Of a DNA stretch of 64,000 nucleotides, positions 1-11,759 are shown piece after piece (position 1 is the first letter of the stretch; every line of letters starts with the position of its first letter). The DNA lies in NCBI GenBank assembly GCA_019671005.1, contig CM033745.1, forward strand, positions 16,172,921-16,236,920. Reading direction: 5' to 3'. The stretch comes from Hibiscus mutabilis. Its lineage: Eukaryota > Streptophyta > Magnoliopsida > Malvales > Malvaceae. Below the pieces are notes generated by a model. That model searched no databases. It was not told the origin of the DNA and saw only the letters and a program-made list of their open reading frames with translations. Position numbers and translations under genes: made by a program.

Positions 1-1300
1 AGTTGAAGAAGAAGAGAGGCAAATCTGAGAACATTCAGCACCTAACGTTGCAAATCTCATGCCTGAACTTATTGACACTGATGCCAATGAGCCTAACTTT
101 GAACTTAAACTCGTAATGATCCAAACTCTTTTGAATGTAGGTCAATTCGATGGAGCGCTTAATGGAGACCCGAGACAACATCTCAAACAATTCATGGAGA
201 TATGCCAATTGTTTCAACAAACTGAAGTATCTGGAGATACTGTAAAGCTAAAATTGTTTACTTTTTCCTTGAGAGACCGAGCCAATGCATGGCTCAATTC
301 TTTTCCACCAGGATCAATTACTTATTGGGCAGACCTTTGCCAGAAGTTCCTGACACGGTTTCAGCCACCAACACTCACTGCCAAGTTGTATGGTGAAATC
401 ATTACATTTAAACAGGCCAAGGATGAAACTCTTTATGAAGCCTGGGAAAGATTTAAAGATTTGTTGAGAAGGTGTCCAATGCATGGGTTCTCGAATTGGA
501 CCCAAATACAAACCTTCTACAATGGATTGAATGCACAAACAAGGACTGTTGTGGGTGCTTCAGTAGCCAGATCGTTGCTTGATAATAAGTACACTAAGGC
601 TATTAATTTCCTTGAAAGAATTTCAATCAATGACTTCGAGTATCTTGTTGCTAGACTTGGGACTGGGACTAAAGCCAGTGGGAAGTTGAAAGTTGATGAA
701 CTCACGTCTATTCATACTGAGATTTCCAACCTCACTAGCATGGTGAGAACGTTGCAAAAGAAAAATGAGGCCCAAAAAGTCAAAGCATTGGATCCATTTT
801 GCACCATTTATGGAGAAAACCACCATGTGGATGAATGTCATGTTAATCCTGAGTGGGTAAATTTTGTTGGGAATGCTGGTTGTTTTTATAATGCTAATAC
901 CTATAATGCAGGTTGGAGATAGCACCCTAACTTAGCTTGGGGAAATCAACGAGGCAATCACTACAATGCTCCGCACCAAAACATCAAACGGCAGAACAAC
1001 AATGCCATGCCAGCATTTTATCAAAATATCATGCCACAGAAAGCTGAAAACAATTTCCAGCAAGGGCAAGGAAGCAACCAAGGAGGAGAACTTACACAAT
1101 ATATGGAGCGAAATAAAGTAACAGTCCAAAGTTTGTTGGCATCAATAAGAAACTTGGAAATACAAATTAGGTAGATTGCTTATGCACTTAGCAATCGACC
1201 TTAAGGTACTTTGCCAAGTGATACTGAAGGTGCTCGACATAAAGAAAATGAAAAATGCAAGGCAATAACTCTTAGGAGTGGTAAGTAGTGCGAAACAGAG
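1..1300 (+). pseudogene. gag: Athila-type gag (capsid/nucleocapsid), broken
   Basis: The frame that contains 59-922 matches Athila/Tat gag. Landmarks are FELKLVMIQ near 101, LFTFSLRDRANAWLNS near 256 and YEAWERFKDLLRRCPMHG near 434, all typical of the capsid-like retrotrans_gag domain. A CX2CX4HX4C-like zinc knuckle is not clearly preserved; the Cys/His around 800-840 may be its remnant. The frame carries in-frame stops at 26 (TGA), 920 (TAG), 1172 (TAG), 1202 (TAA) and 1286 (TAG) and otherwise stays open into the protease. At position 26 the related element F has CGA, so that stop is a C-to-T change. The product would have packaged element RNA in virus-like particles. Its true N-terminus lies upstream of the window. 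Confidence 0.85.
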
Positions 1301-2314
1301 ATGGCTGCCAAGCAGCCAATCGTTAGCCAGGATGAAAAGCTCGTGCTAGCAGACATACCCAGAGAAGTAGAGAAGGAGAAAGTAGATGATGCCAGCGATC
1401 ATGCCAGTAAGAGTGCCAAACATGATGACAGTCTCAGTGCCAGCAATGATGATAAGCATACTAATGCCAAAACATATGCTAGCACTGCCTCGGCAAGGCC
1501 AATAATGCCAGCATATGTATATCCACTGCCATCATTTCTAGCAAGACTTCAAAAGCATAAGAAGGACCAGCAATTTAAGCGCTTTTTGGAAGTTCTTAAA
1601 CAGTTGCAAATTAACATTCCGTTGGTGGAAGCCCTTGAACAAATGCCCAACTATGTAAAATTCATGAATGACATCTTATCCAAAAAGAGGAAGATGGGAG
1701 AATTTGAAACTGTTGCTCTCACTGAGGGATGCAGTGCCATGATCCTAAATCGATCGCCACCAAAGATGAAAGATCCAGGGAGTTTTACTATTCTTTGTAC
1801 AATTGGCAACAAGTTCATAAGGAAGACACTGTGCGACTTGGGAGCCAGCATCAATTTAATGCCACTATCAGTTTTCAAGAAGCTTGACATAGATGCAAGA
1901 CCTACCACGGTGACACTTTAATTGGCAGACTGATTCTATGCACATCCCAAGGGTAAGATTGAGGATGTGTTGGTAAAGGTAGACAAATTCATTTTCCCAA
2001 CTGATTTTATCATTTTGGATTATGAAGCTGATATTAATGTACCAATTATTTTGGGTAGGCCGTTTCTTGCTACTGGCAGGGCTCTTATTGATGTTCATAA
2101 AGGGAAACTAACCATAAGAATGAATGATCAACATGTTACTTTTAACGTGTTTCAAGCTTTGAAATATGTAGATGAACCTGATGAATGTCAAGCCAATGAA
2201 ATGATGGAGTCCATCTTTACTTTGGACATGGCACAGTTGTACCATAATATAAAAAGTGATGATGGCATGCTTGATGGCATAGCTGAACTGTTTGCATGCA
2301 CAAGATTATACTAG
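1301..2314 (+). pseudogene. Athila-type aspartic protease region, broken
   Basis: The frame is the same as gag. A low-complexity linker rich in Ala/Ser/Asp/Lys (about 1,350-1,500) precedes the retropepsin-like fold. The catalytic triplet appears as DLGA within LCDLGASINLMPLSVFKK near 1,836, the usual form in Athila proteins in place of DTG/DSG. The second half includes PIILGRPFLATGRALIDV near 2,043, the conserved flap-distal ILGRPFL motif of this lineage. Stops at 1919 (TAA) and 1931 (TGA) split the domain in two. Its normal role is cleavage of the Gag-Pol polyprotein. The stops make it non-functional here. Confidence 0.82.
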
Positions 2315-2334
2315 AAAAATATAATGGCAGGACC

Positions 2335-3150
2335 ATTGAAGGCCAAAGGCGGCTAAACCCAAGCATGAAAGAGGTTGTAAAGGAATATATCATAAAATGG
2401 TTGGATGTCGAGATCATTTATCCCATTTCTAACATCTTTTAGGTTAGCCCGGTGCAGTGTGTGCCAAAGAAGGGTGGCATGACTGTGATCCAAAACAATA
2501 AGGCCGAATTGATTCCCTCTAGAACTATCACTAGATGGAGAGTTTGCATGAATTACAAAAGGTTGAACAAGACTACAAGGAAGGACCACTTCCCATTGCC
2601 TTTTATTGACCAGATGTTGGACAAGTTGGCAGGTAAAACTTTTTACTGTTTTTATATGGTTATTCAGGATATAATCAGATTGCCATCACCCTTGACAACC
2701 AAGAGAAGACCACGTTCATGTGTCCATATGGGACATTTGCCTTTAAAAGGATGCCATTCGGATTGTGTAATGCGCCATCAATATTTCAACGTTGCATGAT
2801 GGCCATTTTCTCCGATATGATTGAGTATAACATGGAAGTATTCAAGGATGATTTCTTAGTGTTTGGTGTAACATTTGAGGAATTTATTCATAGCCTGGAA
2901 TAAGTTTTAAAGAGATGCATAGAGACAAACCTAGTGTTGAATTGGGAGAAATGTCACTTCATAGTGAATGAGGGCATTGTTCTCGGTCATAAGGTAACCA
3001 AGAGATGACTAGAAGATGATCAAGCCAAAGTGGAGGTAATTAAGCAATTACCACCTCTAATAAGTGTTAAAGGTATAAGGAGTTTTTTTGGTTATGCCAG
3101 TTTTTATCGACGATTTATTAAAGATTTTCGAAAATTGCTAAACCTTTATG
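2335..3150 (+). pseudogene. Athila-type reverse transcriptase, broken
   Basis: Reverse transcriptase is read in pieces. VSPVQCVPKKGGM near 2,443 and RVCMNYKRLNKTTRKDHFPL near 2,540 mark the fingers. A frameshift occurs near 2,655 around the motif A region. The frame resumes with GTFAFKRMPFGLCNAPSIFQ near 2,730 and VFKDDFLVFG near 2,840, where the two catalytic Asp of motif C are kept. It then continues through GHKVTKR and a thumb-like segment to about 3,120. A TAG at 2440 precedes the conserved VSPVQ. The domain would copy element RNA into cDNA, but it cannot be expressed as one protein. Confidence 0.85.
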
Positions 3151-3154
3151 CTCA

Positions 3155-3660
3155 TTGTTGGAACATAATGCCACTTTTGCATTTGACGATTCTTGTTTGA
3201 GAGCATTTCAGGAGCTTAAAGACAGATTGATTAATGCCCTTATAGTCGTGGCACCGAATTGGAATGAGCCTTTTAAGCTCATGTGCAATGCCAGCGATTA
3301 TGCCGTTAGAGCAGTTCTGGGACAACGGCGTGGCAAGATGTTCCATGCCGTCTACTATGCCAGCAAAACCTTGAATAAAACACAACTGAATTACTCTACA
3401 ATCGAGAAAGAATTCCTTGTGGTTGTATTTGCTTTTGATAAATTTAGATCTTATCTAATTGGTAATAAGGTTGTAGTTTATACAAATCATTCGGCATTGA
3501 AATATCTCTTTGCAAAGAAGAATGCCAAACCTAGACTAATCCGATGGACGCTCTAACTTCAAGAATTTGACCTGGAGATCAGAGATAAGAAAGGTAGCGA
3601 AAACTTAGTAGCTGGCCACCTCTCTCGGTTGGAGCATCACATTGAGGATAGTAAGTCCAC
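3155..3660 (+). pseudogene. Athila-type RNase H (Ty3/gypsy RNH), broken
   Basis: The Ty3/gypsy RNase H domain is recognisable from [18 protein letters not shown] near 3,273, [20 protein letters not shown] near 3,352 and [10 protein letters not shown] near 3,479. In family members the first motif usually reads DASD and the third YTDH, so two conserved Asp appear to have become Asn. A TAA at 3554 interrupts the frame before LQEFDLEIRDKKGSEN. The connection to integrase (HLSRLEHH near 3,620) is still readable. Confidence 0.82.
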
Positions 3661-4990
3661 TATAATTAGAGACAAATTCCTTGACGAGTATTTGCTTGTA
3701 GCCGATGCTATACCATGGTACGCTGACATAGTCAACTACCTAGTAAGCAATATTCTGCCATCAAACCTGGCATATAATGCCAGGAAAAGATTTTTACGAG
3801 AGGTGAGACAATACTATTGGGATGAGCCCATGTTGTACAAGCAGTGTGTCGACCAAGTGATTTACCGGTGTGTGCCAGAGGACGAGCAACAACATATATT
3901 GCATCTATGTCATGCCGCACCATATGGAGGACATTTTGCTGGGATGAAGACTGCTGCCAAAGTTTTACAGTCAAGATTTTTTGGCCCACACAGTTCAAGG
4001 ATGCCCACGAGTATGCCAAGGTATGCGATCGATGCCAACGAAGAGGGAACATCTTTGGCAGACACAAATTACCACTCTAGAACATTCTGTTAGTGGATTT
4101 ATTTGATGTGTGGGGGATCGACTTTATGGGTCCTTTTCCCCCATCGATCGGTAATGTGTACATTTTCTTAGTTGTTGACTATGAGTCAAAGTAGGTAGAG
4201 GTTTTTACCTTGCCAACAAATGACGCAAAGTCTGTTGCAAAGTTCTTACATAAAAACATTTTCACTAGATTTGGTGCTCCTCGAATGATTATTCATGACA
4301 AGGGTACTCATTTTAAATGTAAATTAATTTCTAAAGCATTGTGTAGGTATGGGATTCAACATCGAATCGCCACAGCATACCATCCACAAACAAATGGGCA
4401 GACTGAGATATCCAATAAGGAGATTAAGATCATTTTGGAAAAAAACTGTGAATCCAACAAGGAAAGACTGATCCTTGAGACTAGATGAGTCCTTGTGGGC
4501 TTATAAAACGGCATTTAAAACTCCTTTTGGTACTTCTCCATTCAAACTTGTCTTTGGCAAACCATGCCATCTGCCAGTAGAACTTGAACATAAAGCCTAT
4601 TAGGCCATCTGGAAGCTTGACATGGCATGGAGAATTGCTGGAGGAAAGAGGTTGCTTGACCTCAATGAATTGGAGAAATTTAGAACACAAGCCTATGAGA
4701 ACGCGAAGATATACAATGAGAAGGCAAAACGTTGGCATGATAGTCAGATCTTGCCAAGACAGTTCAAAATAGGTCAGCTTGTTCTATTGTTTAACTATCA
4801 GCTCAAACTTTTTCTAGGTAAGCTTAAGTCAAGATGGACGGGTCCTTATGAAGTTGTGAAGCCATATGCTCATCGGGCTGTAGATATCAAGAACTTACAG
4901 ACCGAAATTTTTAAGGTGAAGGGTCAGTGCCTAAAACATTACTTGGAAGGTAAGCAAAGTCATGCCAAGAAGGTGATCCTCTTGGCATAA
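3661..4990 (+). pseudogene. Athila-type integrase, broken
   Basis: The integrase is recognisable in three parts. The zinc-binding HHCC segment runs from HILHLCHAAPYGGHFAGMKT near 3,895 to a CDRCQRRGN block near 4,026 in a shifted frame. The catalytic core has [10 protein letters not shown] near 4,108, APRMIIHDKGTHF near 4,276 and HPQTNGQTE near 4,384, so the D, D and E residues are present. The C-terminal part includes GQLVLLFNYQLKLFLGKLKS near 4,773 and SRWTGPYEV. At least two frameshifts and several stops (TAG near 4,192, TGA near 4,486) separate them. Normally it inserts element cDNA into the host genome. Confidence 0.83.
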
Positions 4991-6012
4991 TTGGAATGGA
5001 GTATCCGCTGGTTTGAAATTCTTTGTAAATATTAGGATTAGCTATTTTTGTTTTCCTTTATGAATCAGGTTTTTGTTATTGTTTTCTTTTTATTGTCTTT
5101 CAATTTTTATTCCTTTATTGCGTTACACGATTTTCCATTTAGTGTGTGCAGAAATTTTGACAGGAATTGATGCCAGGAATATTACCAAAAGGACTGTGAG
5201 AAACTTCCCCCAATGTGGTGCCGATATTTCCACCTTTTCCTGACGAGCTTACTGCCAGTGATCCTATGTCAGCCAGTTCAGTGATGTCATCCAGTCAAGC
5301 CAGCCAATCCAGTCAAATCTGCTAGTCTAGCCAGTCATACAAGTCCAGTCATTTCTGCCAGTTCTGAATTTGAAGCAATAGTTCCAGTGTCCCCGATGCA
5401 TGTTAAGACTACCAGCACTGATTTTTCCTCCGAGTCAGAGGAATTTCCTGCCAAGAAAGAGAAACCAAAACCAGTCACACTACCAGCCGAGTCTGCGAAG
5501 AAGAAGTATGATCTTGGAACCTCCACTACTGCCTCAAAGCATGGCTGGAAGAAGAAAAAGAATGGCCCCTGAATGTGGGAGCCTACCCATGTGAAAGACC
5601 CATGCCAGAAAAGAAGAAAAAGCCAGTGCCAAACGGGAGGAAGTCTCCGAAGGAGAGTCTTATTCTACCTAACTCCTTAGCGTTTCATGTTTGCATTTTC
5701 ATGATCATGCATTTTTATTTTTTTTGTTTCTCTTGTATATATGTGTCGTTTCATGCATTGAGGACTATGCACATCTTGGGTTTGGGGGTGTGCATTTTCT
5801 CACTTTTATGCCATGCCACGCACGTTTAAACTTTTTTGTAATTCATGTAGAGTAGTTGCATACCGAACCATTAAAAAAAGTCAAAAAGGAAATTTTATCT
5901 TGGCCAAAATTTGAAGTTTGTTAACAATTGACTAGGCAAGCTTATTTTGATCTAGTTGTCGACCCAATGATGAATTTTGATCTTCAGTTTTACCATGCCA
6001 GTAGAATAGTAT
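4991..6012 (+). other. Element A 3' region, part 1 (post-pol, env-like position)
   Basis: This stretch follows integrase where Athila elements often carry an extra, sometimes envelope-like, ORF. Only short open frames remain, such as a Ser/Lys/Pro-rich stretch at 5,387-5,572. No signal peptide or membrane segment can be defended, so I do not call an env gene. TGCCAG/GCCAG words are very dense at 5,160-5,360. A purine-rich tract, GGGTTTGGGGGTG (5,778-5,790), preceded by TTGAGGACTATG looks like a second polypurine tract. The segment continues at 9,402 after the solo LTR. Confidence 0.6.
5778..5790 (+). promoter_or_regulatory. Internal polypurine-tract-like sequence of element A
   Basis: The sequence GGGTTTGGGGGTG is followed by TGCATT and preceded by a GAGGAC-containing segment. 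The real 3' PPT at 10,114-10,127 has nearly the same context (TTGAGGACAA...TGGGTGTGGGGGTG then TGTTACC). It may be an internal second PPT for plus-strand priming, or a relic of an older LTR boundary. Confidence 0.45.
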
Positions 6013-9000
6013 TGTAATCACTAATTTTGTATGGGGTGGACCCGTTTTTTATTTTCGCTTTTGTTTTTACAATAATAGGCTTATATATATGTTCCTACTT
6101 TCTAAATAATGTCATGGGCTTTGTTAAAGCTTAAAACCCCAAAAAAATTAGTTAACTACTAGTATTATTTTAATTAAGCATATATATATTTGTTGTCATT
6201 TGCTATCGTAGTGTGCTATTTATTATCATATTATTGTTACATTTAAAAAGAAAACCTAAATATTACTAGTATATTACATTGTCTTATCTTATTATCTTAT
6301 TATTATTACCTTGTTATTATTATTATATATTACCATCATTTATGTTATATGTTACCATTATTATCACTTGCTAATTAGCTATTATTATTATGTTTCGTTA
6401 CTATTATATTTATCATTATTATTATGTTATTTAAAAAAATCAGAAAAGAATTTAAAGATTATAAATTATATTATTTTATAAATAAAAGCCCACTAAAATA
6501 AAGAAAATGGCCCAAAGCTTTATAACAGTTCAGATTACATTTGAAAAAAAAAAACAAAAAAAACAATTACATATTACAAAAGCCTAATGAGGCCCTAAAT
6601 AGTAAATTCTAATGCCTCTATTTCTCTTGCAGCAGCCCAAACGAGCCCATATTTGTGACCTCCCTTGCACCATGGAGGCCACGTCACCACTGCTGGCCAT
6701 TTACCCTGCACCACATCAGCAGAGGACTGATATGTCGGCAAACACGTGGTGGCCACGTCGGATCGAATCTTTAGACTCCACCACATGCCATAACCACTTT
6801 GCTGGTCTCCTATTCCTCCATCACCTTCACATATCAAAAGGGGCATGAATAGAAACAAGATAGGCAGAGCCAATGAGGTTTTTAGTCGTTTTTTCTTTTT
6901 TTTCTTAAAGAGATGTAATTCGGTTCTATAAATAGAACCCAAAAAACAGTGTAATAGAGGATTCAATGATGAATACAAAACAATTCCGAGTTTCTTTTCT
7001 ATTTGCCATTCGAAAAAAGAGAAAGCATTCAAACAATCCATAGAGAAAGAAAAGCATTTCAGAACTTCCTCTTTTTTCTTTTCGATTCAAACAGCAAAAC
7101 AAGTGCAATTTTTACAGTCAATAGAGGGGCAGATTCAGGCACCAATAGAAAAGGCAGCATTCTCAGATTCCTTATTCTCCAGTTCGTCATCTTTTCCAAA
7201 TCAACAAAGCTAAACAAATGGTATTTTTATCAATAGGGTGAAATCCATTCGGATAGAAATGGAGAGGAGCGTGAGGGCTTCATGGTGGTGGCCTTGGCGT
7301 GTCGAACCAACGCAGGACGGTGGCTCGGCGGCGGTTCGAAGGCAGCGGCAGCTAGGGTTTCGAGCTCCCCACTTCTGATTATCAAATGAGAAGAATGAGA
7401 AATGAATTAGAAAGGGTTTTAACCCTTTAATTGCTCAAAACCGGTTCACATTTCGGTAACCAGACCTAGCAGAACCGACTCGGCTTGCCCTTTCATCCCA
7501 GACTAGTTTGAAGGCCCAAATTAGTGGGCTTTGGTACTCTATTTCCCTTTTGTTTTAGTATTAGCCCAAATTTTAATATTTTATGAATCAATTATCTACT
7601 ATAGTATACATTCATGGCACGTAACACATTTTGTACATTTATCTTTTTGTATACTCTTATATTTAATTTGTGGTTTGATGAATATATATATACATATATT
7701 ATGTTGCTATATTAAACGTATAATGTATGATTTGTATATACCCTATAGTTTACATAACATATAATCTTTATGTAATATATATAGTAATATAATATGGTTT
7801 ATGTATATATACCTTGTTATATATAACCCCTAGTCCTTATACAATAATATATAATATAGTTTATACACAATTTGCCTTTTTATATACATAAAATATGATT
7901 TTAATATAATATATATATATAAAGTGTTTTTATAATATAGTTTTATATAATATATAGTTTCTCATGTAATATATAGTTTTACTATGTGGCCTTTTTAAGC
8001 GATGTGTGCTCTTTTTCTAATACATATAGTATGTAACATATAATATAACTTCTAAAGTATTTAATATATCTGTTTTTAAAGTTCATAATTTCGCGAGGTG
8101 CAATATTTGATTATATAGTTAATGTTTTTGTTTTCTTTGCCTATTTAGTTTAGTTTGGGCCTCCTTTTTTGGGCTTAATAGCTTTTAGGTAATTTGGGCC
8201 CTTGGTTTCGAGCTTTTAGTTTTTAGACCTAGTTTTAGTGAGTTTGGGCTTTGGATTAATTAAGCTAGCTTTAGATTAGAACTAGGTAAAGTTAATATAA
8301 TTAATTTAGAATCATGTGCTCGCCTTATCGGGGCACGGTCTTTAAATTAATTAGATTAATTCAAGATTAGTTTATAGAGTCGTAGTTAGACATAGGGTTC
8401 GAATTAATTTAGTGAATTTAAATTTGTCTTTGCCTCATTGAGATAAGTTTTAAATTCATTAAATTAATCAAATATTTCTTAATTATCTTTAGGATAAAAT
8501 GAACTCCAAAGTCGAAATTAACATTAAATTAATTATCATAATTCATTAGAGTTTTTAGACTTTTTAGGGAAATTAACATAGGTTTAAATACTAGAATCAC
8601 CTAATTAATAATTAGATTACCATTTGGGCCTTTATAGGTTAGGTCTTGCGTTAGGCCTTTCGTGTTTATTTTTGTGCCTTTGTTTGCAATTTCTAAATTG
8701 TCATTCATGCGGCCCCCTTTAATTTTGCCTTAATTAATCTAAATCATAAAGAGGAAGGTATTCATTAATTCCGATATTTGTGTTTCAACAGTCCGAGCTT
8801 AAAGGATGTTGACCAAATATTTGAATTAACCCTTACCGACTCAAGGTGGAATTAAAACTCGATAAAATCATTACATCATATCTTAATTGCTCGCATCATG
8901 CATAAAGGTGACGTGCGGGATTTGAATCATAAATTAACACGACAGTCGGGCTTATTCGATATCGGTTTAATCTATGGTTCGATGTATCGTCGACCTTATT

Positions 9001-9401
9001 AATTAAATGTCCAATTAATTTGAACCCACCAATTTGATAAAGCCCGTTCAATTAAGGTCAATTTTTAATTAAGGACACCAAATTAAATTCTTTTCAAATT
9101 TCGACATTTCCTTCGATTAAGAGCAACAAGTATTTTGGTACCGATTTCCGGGCGTGATGAGGGTGCTAATCCTTCCCCCACACGTAACCAACTTCTGAGC
9201 CCTTTCAAATTGAATATCTGGTTTTGTGGTGTCCGGACCACCTTATCCAAGTGGCCGGTGGCGTCTCCAAATCTTATTTTAAATGAGAATCAAGTTTTCA
9301 ATCATTTTTTAAGGATTATGGTTTCCCAAAAGAAATTCCCCTTCAAGAAAACCTTCTCCAAAAGGTGGGATACATTTAGTAGTTAAAAAAACGTCGTTAC
9401 A
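6013..9401 (+). mobile_element. Solo LTR (element D), Tat/Ogre-like family, TSD AGTAT
   Basis: It begins TGTAATCACTAATTTTGT and ends ...GTCGTTACA, and it is flanked by perfect 5-bp duplications AGTAT (6,008-6,012 and 9,402-9,406). Both ends match the reverse complement of element C's LTR: the start matches the C LTR outer edge at 33,306. The last ~1.3 kb matches 29,967-30,960, including a conserved stretch at 9,139-9,270 around the TTCCGGGCGTGATGAGG motif. A TATA box, TATAAATA, lies at 6,927-6,934. The central section differs from the C LTR, so D belongs to a related subfamily. No internal domain remains, so this is a solo LTR left by LTR-LTR recombination. It sits inside element A and is therefore younger than A. 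Confidence 0.9.
6927..6934 (+). promoter_or_regulatory. TATA box of solo LTR D
   Basis: TATAAATA within TTCTATAAATAGAACC, about 0.9 kb inside the LTR, is a good match to a plant TATA box. It would mark the U3/R region of this LTR. Confidence 0.6.
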
Positions 9402-10127
9402 AGTATGCCATGTTTGCTTGACAATTGATCTCTAGTTTAGGGAATTGAATTTACACTTAACACGTGATATGTATCAAGTTCCCTAGAAAACTTAGACTAT
9501 TTGAAACTATTCTCATATTGAAAAAAATTGAAAAATGATGCCAGTGTAAAAAAAAAAGAAACTAATAGGGCAGCAATGTTCTACCAAGGCAATAAAAAAA
9601 TAGAACTCTCCTCTACCTAGGGATAATAAGTTACTTGGGGCTTTGTGGTTTGCTCCATCTTAGTTCTCAAGTCCAAAACCCTAGCATATGAGTTGAAGAG
9701 AAAGCCTAGTGATGTCTGGATTAAGGTGGGGATTCATGGTATGTTCTCTCTTATCACTCATGCTAAACAGTGTCATGAAGCAAGCTTAAATTAATGCCAA
9801 TAGAACCCTCGGCAAGAAAGAAAAAGAAAGAAAAAATGATCTGAGTTTAGGTAGTAAATTTGACTAAGGGAGTGAAAGGATACTGGACGCATATTGCCTA
9901 CGCATCGTGCACTCTTCATGCACTTTTACTAGAGTTATATTGTTGCACTTGAATTACTATCTGCTTGGCACTGTGCACTGAGATTTCTGAGGACAGCATT
10001 AGAATTAAACTCTGTTTGCCAGTATTTGTTGGCATTCCAACCAAACTTTTGTCGAGGTATTATTTTCATTGTTTTTGTTTTTCTCTTGCATTACTTGAGG
10101 ACAATAAATGAGCTGGGTGTGGGGGTG
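9402..10127 (+). other. Element A 3' region, part 2, ending in the polypurine tract
   Basis: This is the continuation of element A after the solo LTR; removing D rejoins ...GAATAGTAT to GCCATGTTTGC. No gene is visible. The region has A-rich stretches and a GAGGACAATAAATGAG segment typical of sequence just upstream of Athila LTRs. It ends with the PPT TGGGTGTGGGGGTG (10,114-10,127) directly abutting the LTR. Confidence 0.75.
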
Positions 10128-11759
10128 TGTTACCTCCTCAAAAGTATTGTTTTCCATGCCTATTTTGATATGCTTTTGCTTGTTTTCAAGTACATTTAGT
10201 TGCATTAGCTTGTTAGAATCATGCATATACATCAAGGAGTTAGTAGGTTGCCTATGCCAGTGGGATGGGTTGTTTTTATGGCCTTTTGCAGGTTGGAAGG
10301 GTGTTTGGTAGGAGAAATGAACGCATGATGCAGGGACGCAGTTAGGAATGCCAAGGTGAATGCCAGATGTTGTGGGAACGGAAGGATCAGAGGTGTGCCA
10401 AGCATCTGTTGGCATGAGATGTGCCAGCAGCTATGCCAAGAAAGGAATAACCTTCGAAAAAATAGGATACACTCAGGCTCCTTAGAAATCGCATTTGGAA
10501 AGCCTCTTAAAAAATAACAGATAAGGTGATGCCAAGCCGTGTTGGCAAGGTCATGCCAAGCTCGTGTGATAGGATGGCTATGGCAAGGTCATGCCTGGCT
10601 TGATAAGCTATCACACCGATCAGATGAGGCTTATCTCTTATCCATGGAGCATTTCAAATTTCAAATGAAGAGAGAGTTATCCTAATCCCTTCCCTTGAGC
10701 GCCTAGATATACACAGCCCGGTCAAGCATTGGGAGAGATCGATTGACCAAGAAGAGGAGACGAGACGAGAGGTGGTTGGAGCGAGGTGTTGGAGCGGCAA
10801 GTGACAGTCGGTGCAACTAAGGAAGGGTGGTTTGACTTAGCCTGGCATTGAGGGCTGCATCGAGAGACCCCTCCGCCTATTCCCTTGGCAGAAATCATTT
10901 TTCTTTAGTTTTTATTATGATGGTGATGTTAAAAACGTTTGCTGGTTAACCCCTACACCATGAACTAATTTAATAGTTGGTGGGGGATATTTTGGTTTTA
11001 AACGTTGGCTTTTATGCCTTAGTTCCTTTATAATAATTCTTCTTTTGGCAAAGTTTGTATGTTTTGCATACTTTAATTTTTCCTAAGTACTGTGACAAAG
11101 CGAGAGCTGGCATAGTTAGCTTATTGCCTTCCAATATCTTAACAGACTTGTGTTGGCAACGATCAAGTTGCTGAACACTTGGGAGAGAAGATTCGAGAGA
11201 AGTCGTTCAAGTAGATAAACTTACTTCAGAAGTGAAATCTACCCCCACGGAGTATAGATTGGTTTTTAAATCAAATTGGTTTAAGGAAAACATACACTAT
11301 AGAGATATAGGGGTTTTTACTTGGCTAGTTTAGGGCAATGACCATCAAGAGAGGCTTTTCTACTTTTGAATCTGCTCGGCAAACAATGCCAAGACAGTTT
11401 TGCCAATAAAGGCTGGCATGAACCACGTTTAAATCAGGCATTCCCTGCCAACAGTCATCATTCATTTGAAAACACCTTCATTGCCAACGCTTTACTTCAG
11501 TTTCTATTTTATTTTATTTTCTTAGTTTTAAAACTAGCTCTTTCAAACAACAATCGTTTCTTCCAAAACAAGTAACCATCAAACAATCAAATTTAAGTCA
11601 ATCTCTAAGGGAACAATAACTCGGCTTACCAAGCTGTATTACTTGTCGACCGTGTGTACTTGCACGCAAAAGACTCTTGGCACAGTTTATCTTGCCCAAA
11701 TACATACCATTTATACCTTTTGCCATCATTCATTTTACACATCTCCCTGAGAGTCAACA
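10128..11759 (+). repeat. 3' LTR of element A (1,632 bp)
   Basis: The LTR starts TGTTACCTCCTC and ends CTGAGAGTCAACA, with short inverted ends. It aligns along its length with the LTR at 62,053-63,679. The TATA position reads GATATACA at ~10,707, where the other copy has TATATAAAG, so the promoter looks decayed. It is rich in paired TGCCAA and TTGGCA words (for example 10,380-10,610). A conserved segment near 11,640-11,670 (CCGTGTGTACTTGCACGC) recurs in other LTR remnants of the window. Immediately to the right is chromovirus integrase sequence. Confidence 0.92.

Larger units (their letters stand above)
1..11759 (+). mobile_element. Athila-type Ty3/gypsy LTR retrotransposon (element A), 5' end outside window
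   Basis: Domains read gag, protease, RT, RNase H, integrase in Ty3/gypsy order on the + strand, followed by a long non-coding 3' region, a purine-rich tract and an LTR at 10,128-11,759. The gag style and the DLGA-type protease resemble the Athila branch. The LTR belongs to the same family as the one at 62,053-63,679, which is followed by a tRNA-Asp primer-binding site. The element is interrupted by a solo LTR at 6,013-9,401, and its right end splits a chromovirus integrase. All coding parts carry stops or frameshifts, so it is not autonomous. The 5' LTR should lie left of the window. Confidence 0.9.

Noticed and set aside
5387..5829. Possible env-like gene after pol in element A
   Set aside because: Only short Lys/Pro-rich frames remain, without signal peptide, membrane segment or fusion-type motif.
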